Source of the DNA: Candidatus Methanoplasma reticulitermitis
GTDB lineage: Archaea > Thermoplasmatota > Thermoplasmata > Methanomassiliicoccales > Methanomethylophilaceae
Assembly (NCBI GenBank): GCA_031287135.1
Contig: JAITTK010000095.1
Location: 1-11,399, forward strand
Direction of reading: 5' to 3'
Length of the DNA: 11,399 nt
Under the pieces are notes generated by a model that was given only the letters and a program-made list of their open reading frames with translations, was not told the DNA's origin and did not search any database. Position 1 is the first letter of the stretch, and every line of letters starts with the position of its first letter. Shown in pieces: positions 1 through 7,030 of this stretch. The position numbers and the translations under genes were made by a program.

Positions 1-699
1 AAAGGATCGGTTAAGATAGGGGAATCGGTAGGTATAGTGGGTCCGAACGCCACCGGGAAGACCACTTTCGTCAAGATGCTCGCAGGTGTCATAAAGCCGG
101 ACAACGGCAGCCTCGACGCGGTTCTGAAGGTATCATACAAACCTCAGTACATATCGGCCGACGCCGATGGTACCGTACGGGACGTTCTGTACGCAAAAGC
201 CTATGACATCGTTAATTCGGGATTCTTCGAAGGGGAGGTCCTCGGCCCGCTGGGGATCAAGCATCTGATGGAAAAGGATATGAAGACCCTGTCCGGGGGA
301 GAGCTGCAGAGGGTCGCGATAACCATGTGCCTTGCGGCGGAAGCCGATATGTACCTGTTCGATGAACCGTCTGCGTACTTGGATTCGAATCAGAGGATGA
401 ATGCTGCCAAGACTATCAGGAGGATGATGGAGAAGACGGGAAGGAGCGGGATGATAGTCGATCATGACATCTACTTCCTTGACATGGTATCGGATTCGAT
501 GATGGTCTTCGGCGGAGAACCCGGAAAGCACGGCATAGGGGAAGGACCTTTCGACATGAGAGAGGGTATGAATAAGTTCCTCTCTGCCGTGGACATCACA
601 TTCAGACGTGATGCGGACACCTGCCGTCCGAGAATCAACAAACCGGATTCCAGGTTGGACCGGGAGCAGAAGGCAAAGGGCGAATACTACTACTCATGA
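1..699 (+). CDS. ABCE1/RLI ribosome-recycling ATPase, C-terminal part (5' partial)
   Basis: The frame is open from base 1, so the gene begins upstream; 232 codons are visible. They cover the second nucleotide-binding domain and the C-terminal hinge of ABCE1 (RNase L inhibitor homologue), which splits ribosomes after termination in archaea and eukaryotes. Visible motifs in order: Walker A GPNATGKTT (about 40-66), Q-loop KPQ, signature LSGGELQR (about 289-312), Walker B with LFDEPSAYLD including the D-loop, and the switch histidine in VDHD. The tail MNKFLSAVDITFRRD followed by RPRINKPDS is diagnostic of ABCE1 rather than of a transporter ATPase. The N-terminal FeS domain and first ATPase domain lie outside the window. 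The stop is 2 nt from the stop of the convergent antiporter gene. The family assignment is secure; the full length cannot be seen. Confidence 0.96.
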   Translation, partial: KGSVKIGESVGIVGPNATGKTTFVKMLAGVIKPDNGSLDAVLKVSYKPQYISADADGTVRDVLYAKAYDIVNSGFFEGEVLGPLGIKHLMEKDMKTLSGGELQRVAITMCLAAEADMYLFDEPSAYLDSNQRMNAAKTIRRMMEKTGRSGMIVDHDIYFLDMVSDSMMVFGGEPGKHGIGEGPFDMREGMNKFLSAVDITFRRDADTCRPRINKPDSRLDREQKAKGEYYYS

Positions 700-701
700 T
701 C

Positions 702-1730
702 TCAGATTATGCTCTGTGTCAGGGCGGGGAATATCATCATTAGGCCTATATACGTCGCATATACGGCCAGCAGGATTATGCTTTCGGCCCTTGACACGTT
801 ATCATCCCTCTTTATCATATATGCCAGCAATATCGACATTATTATCATTACCGGGAGATGGAAGAACATTGTGTAATATGACACCGAGACGGTCGTGAAG
901 ATTACTCCGATGCCCAGCGCGAAGAAACTGTTGAAAACTATGCTTCCCACTATATTGCTCACGACGAGCTCGCTGTCTTTATGGTATGCGGCGACGATGC
1001 ATATGCACATCTCCGGGAGGGCTGTCCCGATCGCCACCACTATAAGGCCGATCATCAGATCGGACACACCGAACATTCCGGCCAGCTCCACCGCACCGTC
1101 GATGAAGATATTCGCCCCCACATACAGCAGGACAATCCCGGAGACTATCATTAAGATGCATTTCCACATCTTGGTCTTTGTTATCTCCTCCTCGGAGACG
1201 GTGTCTTCGTATGCCCCTCCTTCGGCAGTCCCCTTCTTGAGCCTGTATACGAAAAAGACGAACACTATCAAGGAGAGGACCAGGATTATCCCCGCAACGA
1301 ATCCCAATGAGCCCGTGAGGGCCAGAAGGGTGATCAGGGAGACTGCCGCGATCATGGATATTATCTCGAATTTTATATCGGAGAATTTACACGCTATCGG
1401 GAATATCACCGCCGCAAGACCTATTGCCAACCCGATATTGGCTATGTTGCTGCCAACTATGTTACCCAATATGATCTGGGGATTCTCGCCGCTTACCAGA
1501 GAAGTCACGACCTCCGGTGCCGATGATCCGAATGCCACTACGGTCAGACCGATCACGAACGGCGTCACTCCCAGACGCACGGCCATTCTCTTGGCGCCGT
1601 CGACCATCCATTCCGATCCATAATACAATAGCAGGATTCCTGCCGGTATCCCTAGGAGTATCCATGACACGATATCGGGTAATGAACGCCCCATATAACA
1701 TATTGCTTGTTTCGTGCACCGGACCCGCAT
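702..1730 (-). CDS. Calcium/sodium antiporter, YrbG-like CaCA family
   Basis: An integral membrane exchanger of the Ca2+/cation antiporter superfamily, expected to move Ca2+ (or another cation) against Na+ or H+. Two inverted alpha repeats are visible. Repeat 1 has GSSAPE (residues 68-73) and GNIVGSNI (89-96). Repeat 2 has GTALPE (235-240) and SNIVGSIVFN (258-267), where the usual GSN is GSI. About ten hydrophobic segments are split by an acidic cytoplasmic loop near residues 165-190, the usual layout. Two starts are possible. ATG 1730 (342 aa) lies about 30 nt from a TATA-like element and would be leaderless. ATG 1694 (330 aa, MGRSLPD) fits the family N-terminus better but has no Shine-Dalgarno. 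The frame stays open far upstream, antisense to the PHP gene; that part is not coding. Family is certain, start and ion are not. Confidence 0.9.
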   Translation of the reverse strand: MRVRCTKQAICYMGRSLPDIVSWILLGIPAGILLLYYGSEWMVDGAKRMAVRLGVTPFVIGLTVVAFGSSAPEVVTSLVSGENPQIILGNIVGSNIANIGLAIGLAAVIFPIACKFSDIKFEIISMIAAVSLITLLALTGSLGFVAGIILVLSLIVFVFFVYRLKKGTAEGGAYEDTVSEEEITKTKMWKCILMIVSGIVLLYVGANIFIDGAVELAGMFGVSDLMIGLIVVAIGTALPEMCICIVAAYHKDSELVVSNIVGSIVFNSFFALGIGVIFTTVSVSYYTMFFHLPVMIIMSILLAYMIKRDDNVSRAESIILLAVYATYIGLMMIFPALTQSII

Positions 1731-1755
1731 AATCAAATGACGGGCCCTTTTACAA

Positions 1756-1767
1756 TTATTATAAATA
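1756..1767. promoter_or_regulatory. Shared AT-rich TATA element of a divergent gene pair
   Basis: The stretch ATTATTATAAATAACG around these positions reads as a TATA-like box on both strands. On the plus strand its centre is about 28 nt before the PHP ATG at 1791. On the minus strand it is about 30 nt before ATG 1730 of the antiporter. Both distances match archaeal TATA-to-start spacing for leaderless or very short leaders, and neither gene has a clear Shine-Dalgarno. The element is seen; its use by both genes is inferred. Confidence 0.55.
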
Positions 1768-1790
1768 ACGTTATTCATTCTAAGGTTCAT

Positions 1791-2759
1791 ATGGATCGTG
1801 TCGGAAAAGCTGATACGCACATTCACACCGAATACTCCGGTTTCGCAAAACTCGGGGCACTCCGCTTCCCGGAATCCGTAACAAAACCGGAGAACCGTGT
1901 AGAGTGTGCAAGAAGAGATGGGTTCGATGTTATCTGCATTACTGACCATGACGAGACTGCCGGTGCCTTCATTGCCCGCGAATATGCCAAGCAATATGAC
2001 GACATAGATGTTGTTGTTGGTGAAGAGGTCATGACCTCCGACGGTGAGATAATAGGTCTTTTTTTGACTGAGAAGATACAACCGAACCTCACCGTGGAAG
2101 AAACAGTCGACATCATCAGGGAACAGGGCGGGCTGACGATTGCCCCGCATCCTTTCAGTTTCCATGTCTGCGGCCTCAACGAGAAGATCTTCGACATAGA
2201 CCTTGACGGTTTCGAGGTATTGAACGGAGGGCATCCGGATAAGTATTCCAACTCCTTCGCGCAGTTGGTGATGGATAAATATCCCGGGAGATGGGCACCC
2301 ATATCGGCAAGCGATGCCCATTCGAAATTCACGTTCGGATATTCCTGGACCGAGTTCGACGGTAGGACTGCGGACGATCTCAGGAAGGCGATACTCCAAA
2401 AGAAGACGGTCCCCTGCGGGAGGACTGCTCCGATCCTCAGCGAAGTTCAGTGGAGTATGGAGGTGGTTATGGGGGGACAGAGGCTTATGTACCGTTCCCT
2501 GAGAGGAAAACTCCCGAATATGGAGGATCATTCCCTGGTGGATAAAATCAACAGCCTGAGCAGTCTCAAAAAAGCAACAGGTATAGTCGGGGGCTTCATG
2601 TATCTGTTTCCTCCGGTATCCTTCATAGCTACATTGGCTAGCACAATCTATCTCAGCAGAGAGGCCAGACATATGCACCGCAACCTCAGAAAAAGGCTGG
2701 ATGAGATAGATAAGATCATCATGACTCATGACCGCATTGACAAGCCGTCTGAGGGATAA
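1791..2759 (+). CDS. PHP-domain metal-dependent phosphoesterase with C-terminal membrane segment
   Basis: A 322-residue protein of the PHP (polymerase and histidinol phosphatase) superfamily, predicted to hydrolyse a phosphoester with a cluster of two or three metal ions. Metal ligands are visible in the expected order: D8-x-H10-x-H12, TDHD at 51-54, GEE at 77-79, the APHP histidine at 120, and SDAH at 174-177. After the PHP domain (about 1-215) comes a helical extension. It contains a hydrophobic stretch at about 264-288, probably one membrane helix or hairpin, and then a charged tail. An ATG at 1707 would add 28 residues unlike the family. ATG 1791 starts just before the first metal motif and is correctly spaced from the TATA element. 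The YqfO-like gene follows after 4 nt, so the two are probably cotranscribed. The substrate is unknown. Confidence 0.88.
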   Translation: MDRVGKADTHIHTEYSGFAKLGALRFPESVTKPENRVECARRDGFDVICITDHDETAGAFIAREYAKQYDDIDVVVGEEVMTSDGEIIGLFLTEKIQPNLTVEETVDIIREQGGLTIAPHPFSFHVCGLNEKIFDIDLDGFEVLNGGHPDKYSNSFAQLVMDKYPGRWAPISASDAHSKFTFGYSWTEFDGRTADDLRKAILQKKTVPCGRTAPILSEVQWSMEVVMGGQRLMYRSLRGKLPNMEDHSLVDKINSLSSLKKATGIVGGFMYLFPPVSFIATLASTIYLSREARHMHRNLRKRLDEIDKIIMTHDRIDKPSEG

Positions 2760-2763
2760 TTTC

Positions 2764-3105
2764 ATGGAACCTAAAGCATACAAAATATCGCTTACGATAC
2801 CTCCAAGTTTCAAGGATGTGCTGATGGATACCGTGAATGGTTCGATGAAGCAGATGTTTCCCGGATACGACAGGGCATTTTCGATATCGAGGACCGAGGG
2901 GACATGGAGATCCCTGGAGGGATCGGACCCTTATATCGGGGAGGTTGGGAAGATATCTGTTGAAGAGGAACTGCGTATAGATTTTGCCGTGAGTGCCGAT
3001 GATTTGACGGATGTCATAAAAGCCATCAGAGCCGTACATCCCTACGAGGAACCGGCAATAGACATAATCCCCCTTATCCTCTGGAAAGATGTCATTTCTC
3101 CTTGA
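2764..3105 (+). CDS. Stand-alone NIF3/YqfO-like domain protein
   Basis: A 113-residue protein matching the YqfO/NIF3-associated domain, a PII/CutA-like fold usually inserted in or fused to NIF3-type proteins. Diagnostic patterns are GTWRSLEGSDPYIGEVGK (about 46-63) and AVHPYEEPAIDIIPL (about 90-104), both highly typical of the family. Here the domain stands alone, with no NIF3 metal-binding lobes. Start choice: ATG 2764 has a good Shine-Dalgarno (GAGGG, 2751-2755) inside the end of the PHP gene, 8 nt before the ATG, so translation is probably coupled. An ATG at 2728 in the same frame would overlap the PHP gene and lacks this signal. The 3' end overlaps the convergent gene by 14 nt. The biochemical role of this domain is not established; a regulatory or metal-binding role is only a guess. 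Confidence 0.82.
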   Translation: MEPKAYKISLTIPPSFKDVLMDTVNGSMKQMFPGYDRAFSISRTEGTWRSLEGSDPYIGEVGKISVEEELRIDFAVSADDLTDVIKAIRAVHPYEEPAIDIIPLILWKDVISP

Positions 3106-3700
3106 GCTTGACAGAGAATATCCCGTCGAAGGTCCTCTGTAATTTGTGGATTTTGTGGCTCTGCTTCCTGTATTTGACATCCTCTTCCGATATCAGGCCC
3201 ATCTCTCCGAATCTGTCCAAGGCCTCATCGCCGGCATCATAGTCCCCGTACGCCCCCACGAGGACGTTTATGGTATAATTGCGGCACATTATATTATCAG
3301 GGAGTTTGCCTCCGTTATTGAGCCTTATATCATCTGCCGTTTTCTGCAGTATGTTTATCCCCTCTTCGCAGTATTTCAGGCATTCATCGTATCTCTTCGC
3401 ACCGAAGTACGCGGGAATCAGCCGTTCCAGAACTTCGAACGTTTCTATTCCGGTAAGCTTGTTCCTCAGAATGTTCTCGCCTATGAGGATCGTGAGTGAA
3501 TGATTGTCTTCTTTATTCGCGCCGTTCATGACGGAGAGACTGAATCCGAGAGCTGAGGATGTATCCGCACCCTTGAGATATCTTCCGAGTTTCACCTTGT
3601 TCTGGTCACTCAACGCGGAGTACCATGTTCCCAATCCGGCCCTTGATACCTCGTCCGGAATATCCTTCTGCCTGCTGAAGATCATGAATCGGAATCCCAT
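3092..3700 (-). CDS. Hypothetical helical protein, TPR-like
   Basis: I do not recognise the family of this 202-residue protein. It is soluble and mostly helical, with no signal peptide or membrane segment. Residues about 86-120 (ETFEVLERLIPAYF, then RYDECLKYCEEGINIL) look like a tetratricopeptide-type helix pair, and 141-170 may form another, so a scaffold or protein-binding role is possible. The N-terminal part has the motif GTWYSALSDQNKVKLGRYL. The gene begins 9 nt after the stop of the cation efflux gene and is probably cotranscribed with it. No strong Shine-Dalgarno precedes ATG 3700; ATG 3685 (MIFSRQ) is an alternative with a weak GGGAT upstream. Its 3' end overlaps the convergent YqfO-like gene by 14 nt. 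Confidence 0.7.
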   Translation of the reverse strand: MGFRFMIFSRQKDIPDEVSRAGLGTWYSALSDQNKVKLGRYLKGADTSSALGFSLSVMNGANKEDNHSLTILIGENILRNKLTGIETFEVLERLIPAYFGAKRYDECLKYCEEGINILQKTADDIRLNNGGKLPDNIMCRNYTINVLVGAYGDYDAGDEALDRFGEMGLISEEDVKYRKQSHKIHKLQRTFDGIFSVKLKEK

Positions 3701-3709
3701 CCGAGATTA

Positions 3710-4777
3710 TTAAATTCCCCTTTCCTTGAGGTCCCGTATGACGACCCTGTTCCCGTATGCGTGTTGATACTTCTGAGAGAGCAGGTTCACATTCCAATTC
3801 ACACCTTCTATGAAATCCGCACGTCTGGAACCGCAATCCTTCTCGCAGTGGATGCAGGAGAATTCCTTGCATGGTTCCGGCATCATTATCAAATCAACGG
3901 CATCTCCGAATTTGGCCGATACGGATTCGCAGAGGAGACGGTTCTCCATCTCGAATTCGCCTATGGTCATGTCAAATGGCAGGGTGACATGCATCTCGAT
4001 ATGAAGGGTGCTCCCGTATTTGATGACGATGAGGTTGTGGATATCGATCCAATCCTCCGATCTGTGCTCGATGAGCGACTCTGCGACTTTCCCGAGTATC
4101 TCCGCATCCGCCTTGTCCATTATGTCGTCCGCTGCCTTCTTTATCACCTTCGCCCCAGTCACTATTATGATCGTACCGAACAACAAGGCTATCAAGGGGT
4201 CAAGGATGTAAAGATCGTACCCGAAATGCATCCCCGCATAAACAACGCTGAGCCCTGCCACTATGCCCACGGAGGATGCCGTATCAGATCTCAGATGCCT
4301 GCCGCTGGATTCCAGTGCCAGTGATCGGTTCGCTTTTCCTTTCTTTACGGCCATTGTCCCCATTACGAAATTGACGGCCGCAGCGAATATCACCAATAGA
4401 ATACCCACATTGAGAGATGAAATCTCCTTCGGGTTGAGTAGGTCGTTGAACGCTTCCAGTATTATCAATGCGCCAGCCACGGCTATCATCGCACCTTCGA
4501 CCGATGCCGATATCAATTCTATCCTGCCGTGGCCCAAAGGATGCGATTTATCCGCGGGCTGCGCGGACATGTAGAGGGCATAGAGTCCGATGCATCCCGC
4601 AGCGACATTGACTATACTCTCGACCGCATCGGTGAATATCGCAACAGAATTCGTTATGAAATATGCTGCGAACTTGATTATGAGCAGCAGTGCCCCGATT
4701 ATGACAATGGATTTCTGGAAACCGTAACTTTCCCGGCAGACGTCCGACATCTGGTTTTTCATGTGCTTTGCAGACAT
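3710..4777 (-). CDS. Cation diffusion facilitator (CDF) efflux protein with Cys-rich tail
   Basis: A 355-residue CDF-family transporter, which exports divalent metals (Zn, Fe, Mn, Co or Cd) in exchange for protons. Visible features are six hydrophobic segments in the first 215 residues, the motif HPLGHGRIE (79-87) between TM2 and TM3, and the TM5 motif HLRSD with H161 and D165. TM2 carries TDAVESIVN, so the metal-site pair is E53-x3-N57 rather than the common H/D-x3-D, and the substrate cannot be read off. The cytoplasmic domain (about 216-300) is followed by C303-x4-C308-x2-C311-x3-C315, a likely extra metal site, and a 40-residue tail. A TATA-like AGATATAAAT overlaps the first ATG, so a leaderless start at ATG 4750 (MSDVCRES, 346 aa) is plausible. 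Cotranscription with the downstream TPR-like gene is likely. Confidence 0.9.
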   Translation of the reverse strand: MSAKHMKNQMSDVCRESYGFQKSIVIIGALLLIIKFAAYFITNSVAIFTDAVESIVNVAAGCIGLYALYMSAQPADKSHPLGHGRIELISASVEGAMIAVAGALIILEAFNDLLNPKEISSLNVGILLVIFAAAVNFVMGTMAVKKGKANRSLALESSGRHLRSDTASSVGIVAGLSVVYAGMHFGYDLYILDPLIALLFGTIIIVTGAKVIKKAADDIMDKADAEILGKVAESLIEHRSEDWIDIHNLIVIKYGSTLHIEMHVTLPFDMTIGEFEMENRLLCESVSAKFGDAVDLIMMPEPCKEFSCIHCEKDCGSRRADFIEGVNWNVNLLSQKYQHAYGNRVVIRDLKERGI

Positions 4778-4784
4778 TTATATC
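4775..4784 (-). promoter_or_regulatory. TATA-like box bearing on the CDF start
   Basis: On the minus strand the sequence reads GATATAAATG, with its last three bases being the first possible ATG (4777). If this is the TATA box, transcription would begin near 4752. The natural leaderless start is then ATG 4750, trimming nine residues from the longest reading. The MFS gene ends about 45 nt upstream, so some readthrough is also possible. Confidence 0.4.
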
Positions 4785-4827
4785 TTTCTGGAACTGCGAC
4801 CGTATTAGGAATAACTAAACTACTGGG

Positions 4828-6234
4828 TCATTCGGATTTCTGATTGTTTTCCGATGCCTCGCCCCTGAACCATGAGAAGATCGTTCCCGTGATGCACATA
4901 ACCAGACACACGGAGAACGCGGCCTCGATCACGCTCACGAACTGGCCGTGAGTGGACGGATTGATACCGTCCGCCGTACCCATTATCAGCGAGATGCTGC
5001 ACATCGCGATCCCCATGCTCGTCATCATCCCGACCTGTCTGACAACGGATGTCATGCCGGCCGCCTCTCCGCGGTTCCTCGGAGGTACGGATGACATTAT
5101 CGCATTCGAGTTGGGGGCCGCGAACATGGCATAACCCAGACCCAGCAATAGAAGCGCCGATATGACATGGATCATATTCATCTCGGTGCCGAGTAATATC
5201 AGCATAAGGACCGCGACACTCGTTATCGCCATCCCCGCTGTCGGAAGTATACGCTTATCCGGTATCCTGTCCGAATAACTTCCGAATTTCGCTGTCAGGG
5301 CCACTTGTACGAGCGGCTGAACCAGAATCACAAGCCCGGCATGGGATGCGCTCAGAGCACCGATGTTCTGAAGATAGAGGGCCATGAAGAATGATACGGA
5401 GTAGGATGAAGCATAGTTCATGTATGCGGCCACGCATGCCCTCGAGAACTGTTTGTGCTTGAACACACTCATGTCAAGCACCGGTGATTCCGTCCTTTTG
5501 ACCGAATTGATGAAAACTAACAGCATGACCGCCCCGGTGAATATGAGCGCGACAGCCCAAACCTCCGGGAGGTTTATCACCCCGTACATCGTCAGTATCA
5601 CGGTCACTCCGTACAGCAACGATCCGCGGTAGTCCATGCTGGCCCCCTCTTCCGATATGGCCTCCTTCTTAAACCTCAGGATGAAGAACAGAGCCACGAA
5701 TGCGAAAGGTATTATGAATGAGAACAGGGCCCTCCATCCGAAGAGATCGCACATGAAACCGCCAATCGCGGGCCCTAGTGCTATGCCGAGATATATGAAG
5801 GTCGACTGAATGCCTATTGCCCAGCCCCTCTTCTCAACCGGGAATATGTCGGTTATCATCGCTATACTCGACAGGGACAATGCCGCCGAACCTGCCCCCA
5901 TCAACAGCCTCGTAAACAGAAGTATCTCAAAGCTGGGGCTGAATATCGCAATAACGGATGAGACGGCTGTGATCAAAAGGCCGGCGGTGAATATCTTCTT
6001 CCTTCCTATGATATCGGACAGTCTGGCAAGCGGTACCATCACTATGACCGAAGAAAGGAGGAATACCGTATTGACCATTGCCAACGATTTGGAACCCACA
6101 GAGAACTCTGCACCGATCTGCACAAGTGCCAGATTCATCATCGTGCTCATCAGGGGCATTATGAATATGCCCGCACAGCACGCTATGAGGGCGGTCCTCA
6201 TATCAGAAAGGGTGTATGCGACGGGCTGTCCCAT
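4828..6234 (-). CDS. MFS multidrug exporter, DHA2 (14-helix) type
   Basis: A 468-residue Major Facilitator Superfamily transporter, most like the drug:H+ antiporter-2 group. Motif A is RLSDIIGRKKIF (71-82), after TM2. The antiporter motif C (YLGIALGPAIGGF) is at 148-160 in TM5. DYRGSLLYG (201-209) opens the extra central helix pair typical of the 14-helix group. A further conserved loop, PPRNRGEAAGM, lies late in the protein. Length and helix number fit DHA2. Start: ATG 6234 sits about 28 nt from a TATA-like element with no Shine-Dalgarno, consistent with a leaderless transcript. The gene is divergent from cobO and followed by the metal-efflux gene in the same direction. No TetR- or MarR-like regulator is adjacent. 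The exported substrate cannot be inferred. Confidence 0.9.
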   Translation of the reverse strand: MGQPVAYTLSDMRTALIACCAGIFIMPLMSTMMNLALVQIGAEFSVGSKSLAMVNTVFLLSSVIVMVPLARLSDIIGRKKIFTAGLLITAVSSVIAIFSPSFEILLFTRLLMGAGSAALSLSSIAMITDIFPVEKRGWAIGIQSTFIYLGIALGPAIGGFMCDLFGWRALFSFIIPFAFVALFFILRFKKEAISEEGASMDYRGSLLYGVTVILTMYGVINLPEVWAVALIFTGAVMLLVFINSVKRTESPVLDMSVFKHKQFSRACVAAYMNYASSYSVSFFMALYLQNIGALSASHAGLVILVQPLVQVALTAKFGSYSDRIPDKRILPTAGMAITSVAVLMLILLGTEMNMIHVISALLLLGLGYAMFAAPNSNAIMSSVPPRNRGEAAGMTSVVRQVGMMTSMGIAMCSISLIMGTADGINPSTHGQFVSVIEAAFSVCLVMCITGTIFSWFRGEASENNQKSE

Positions 6235-6255
6235 GCGATGCCCATTAATTTAGGC

Positions 6256-6270
6256 TTATTAATATTTTAA
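6256..6270 (-). promoter_or_regulatory. TATA-like box of the MFS gene
   Basis: The minus strand reads TTAAAATATTAATAA here, centred about 28 nt before ATG 6234. The spacing suggests a leaderless transcript. Confidence 0.5.
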
Positions 6271-6320
6271 TCCCGTCATCGGCGGACCCGGGCCCTACCG
6301 TCGTCCGGATGCATATGCCT

Positions 6321-6330
6321 CTATATTTTA
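6321..6330 (+). promoter_or_regulatory. TATA-like box of cobO
   Basis: CTATATTTTA lies directly after an 8-bp palindrome GCATATGC (6311-6318). Predicted transcription would begin near 6350, leaving a leader of roughly 25 nt that contains the Shine-Dalgarno GGTGA (6363-6367) before ATG 6375. This is the main gene in the window that looks leadered. Confidence 0.45.
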
Positions 6331-6374
6331 CTGCACAGGTTTTTAATCCCGTAAATGGATTTGGTGATGAAATC

Positions 6375-6920
6375 ATGAGCAACATACCACCGGAAGTCAA
6401 GAGTAAGCTGGGCTTGGTGCAGGTTTATACAGGACGCGGGAAAGGGAAGACCACCGCGGCCTTGGGTCTCGCATTCAGGGCCGCGGGGCGCGGGCTGGAG
6501 GTCCTCATGATCCAGTTTCTCAAACCACCGGAGAACTACGGCGAGCATATTTCCGCCGAGCGGTTCCCCAATTTCATGATACTTCCGCTGGGCCTTGATC
6601 ACATGGTCTCAAAAGTCACAAAGGAAAGAGATATCGCCGTGGCCCGTGATACACTGAGCAGGGCCCGGGATGAGATCCATTCCGGGAAATACGACCTGGT
6701 GATATTGGATGAGGTCAATGTGGCAATGGATTGGAAGCTCTTGGACCCGGAAGAAGTGATCGGCGTTCTTGAGGGCAGACCGAAGAATACCGAGATCGTG
6801 CTTACGGGAAGGGGTGCCCCTCAGAGAATAATCGATTACGCCGACCTTGTCACGGAGATGGTGATGATCAAGCATCCCTTCGACAGAGGCGTAAAAGCAA
6901 GGAAGGGCATCGAATACTGA
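6375..6920 (+). CDS. cobO: Cob(I)yrinic acid a,c-diamide adenosyltransferase (CobO/BtuR)
   Basis: A 181-residue cytosolic enzyme that transfers the adenosyl group of ATP to the cobalt of a reduced corrinoid, in adenosylcobamide synthesis or salvage. The unusual P-loop GRGKGKTT (20-27) is diagnostic of the CobO/CobA/BtuR family. VILDEVNVA (109-117), LTGRGAP (144-150) and the C-terminal stretch HPFDRGVKARKGIEY also match, so the protein appears complete. Start: ATG 6375 has GGTGA about 8 nt upstream, whereas ATG 6309 would add 22 residues unlike the family and overlap the predicted promoter. No other cobamide genes are in the window. A methanogen relying on corrinoid methyltransferases would need this activity, but that link is inferred from the suspected lineage. 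Confidence 0.93.
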   Translation: MSNIPPEVKSKLGLVQVYTGRGKGKTTAALGLAFRAAGRGLEVLMIQFLKPPENYGEHISAERFPNFMILPLGLDHMVSKVTKERDIAVARDTLSRARDEIHSGKYDLVILDEVNVAMDWKLLDPEEVIGVLEGRPKNTEIVLTGRGAPQRIIDYADLVTEMVMIKHPFDRGVKARKGIEY

Positions 6921-6992
6921 AGCCGAAATGGTTATTCTTATATGCATAATTAATACGAGATAGTACATTGATAAGGATAAAGTAGATAAGCA

Positions 6993-7006
6993 AGCATGTA
7001 TATGCT
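6993..7006 (+). promoter_or_regulatory. Palindrome AGCAT-GTAT-ATGCT overlapping the metA TATA region
   Basis: A perfect 5-bp inverted repeat with a 4-nt centre contains GTATATGC, a TATA-like sequence centred about 30 nt before the metA ATG at 7031. A second pair, CATTGA (6966-6971) and TCAATG (7006-7011), flanks it. The position suggests either simply the core promoter or an operator that would block TATA-binding protein. Another TATA-like stretch, TTATATGCATAATTAATAC (about 6939-6956), could drive a longer leader. The repeats are seen; regulation is inferred. Confidence 0.4.
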
Positions 7007-7030
7007 CAATGACACAGGACGTATCATTCA

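Noticed and set aside
360..395. GGATTCGAATC resembling a tRNA T-loop
   Set aside because: It lies inside the conserved Walker B/D-loop coding sequence of ABCE1 and has no cloverleaf around it.
895..1623. 242-codon plus-strand frame antisense to the antiporter
   Set aside because: Both alpha-repeat motifs of the antiporter read on the minus strand; the plus frame is a Thr/Ile/Pro-rich shadow.
1731..2813. Long minus-strand open frame continuing upstream of the antiporter, antisense to the PHP gene
   Set aside because: It translates to sequence with no family resemblance, while the opposite strand encodes a complete PHP protein with all metal motifs.
6309..6374. Upstream start of cobO adding 22 residues
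   Set aside because: The extension covers the predicted TATA box and is unlike CobO N-termini; ATG 6375 has a Shine-Dalgarno.
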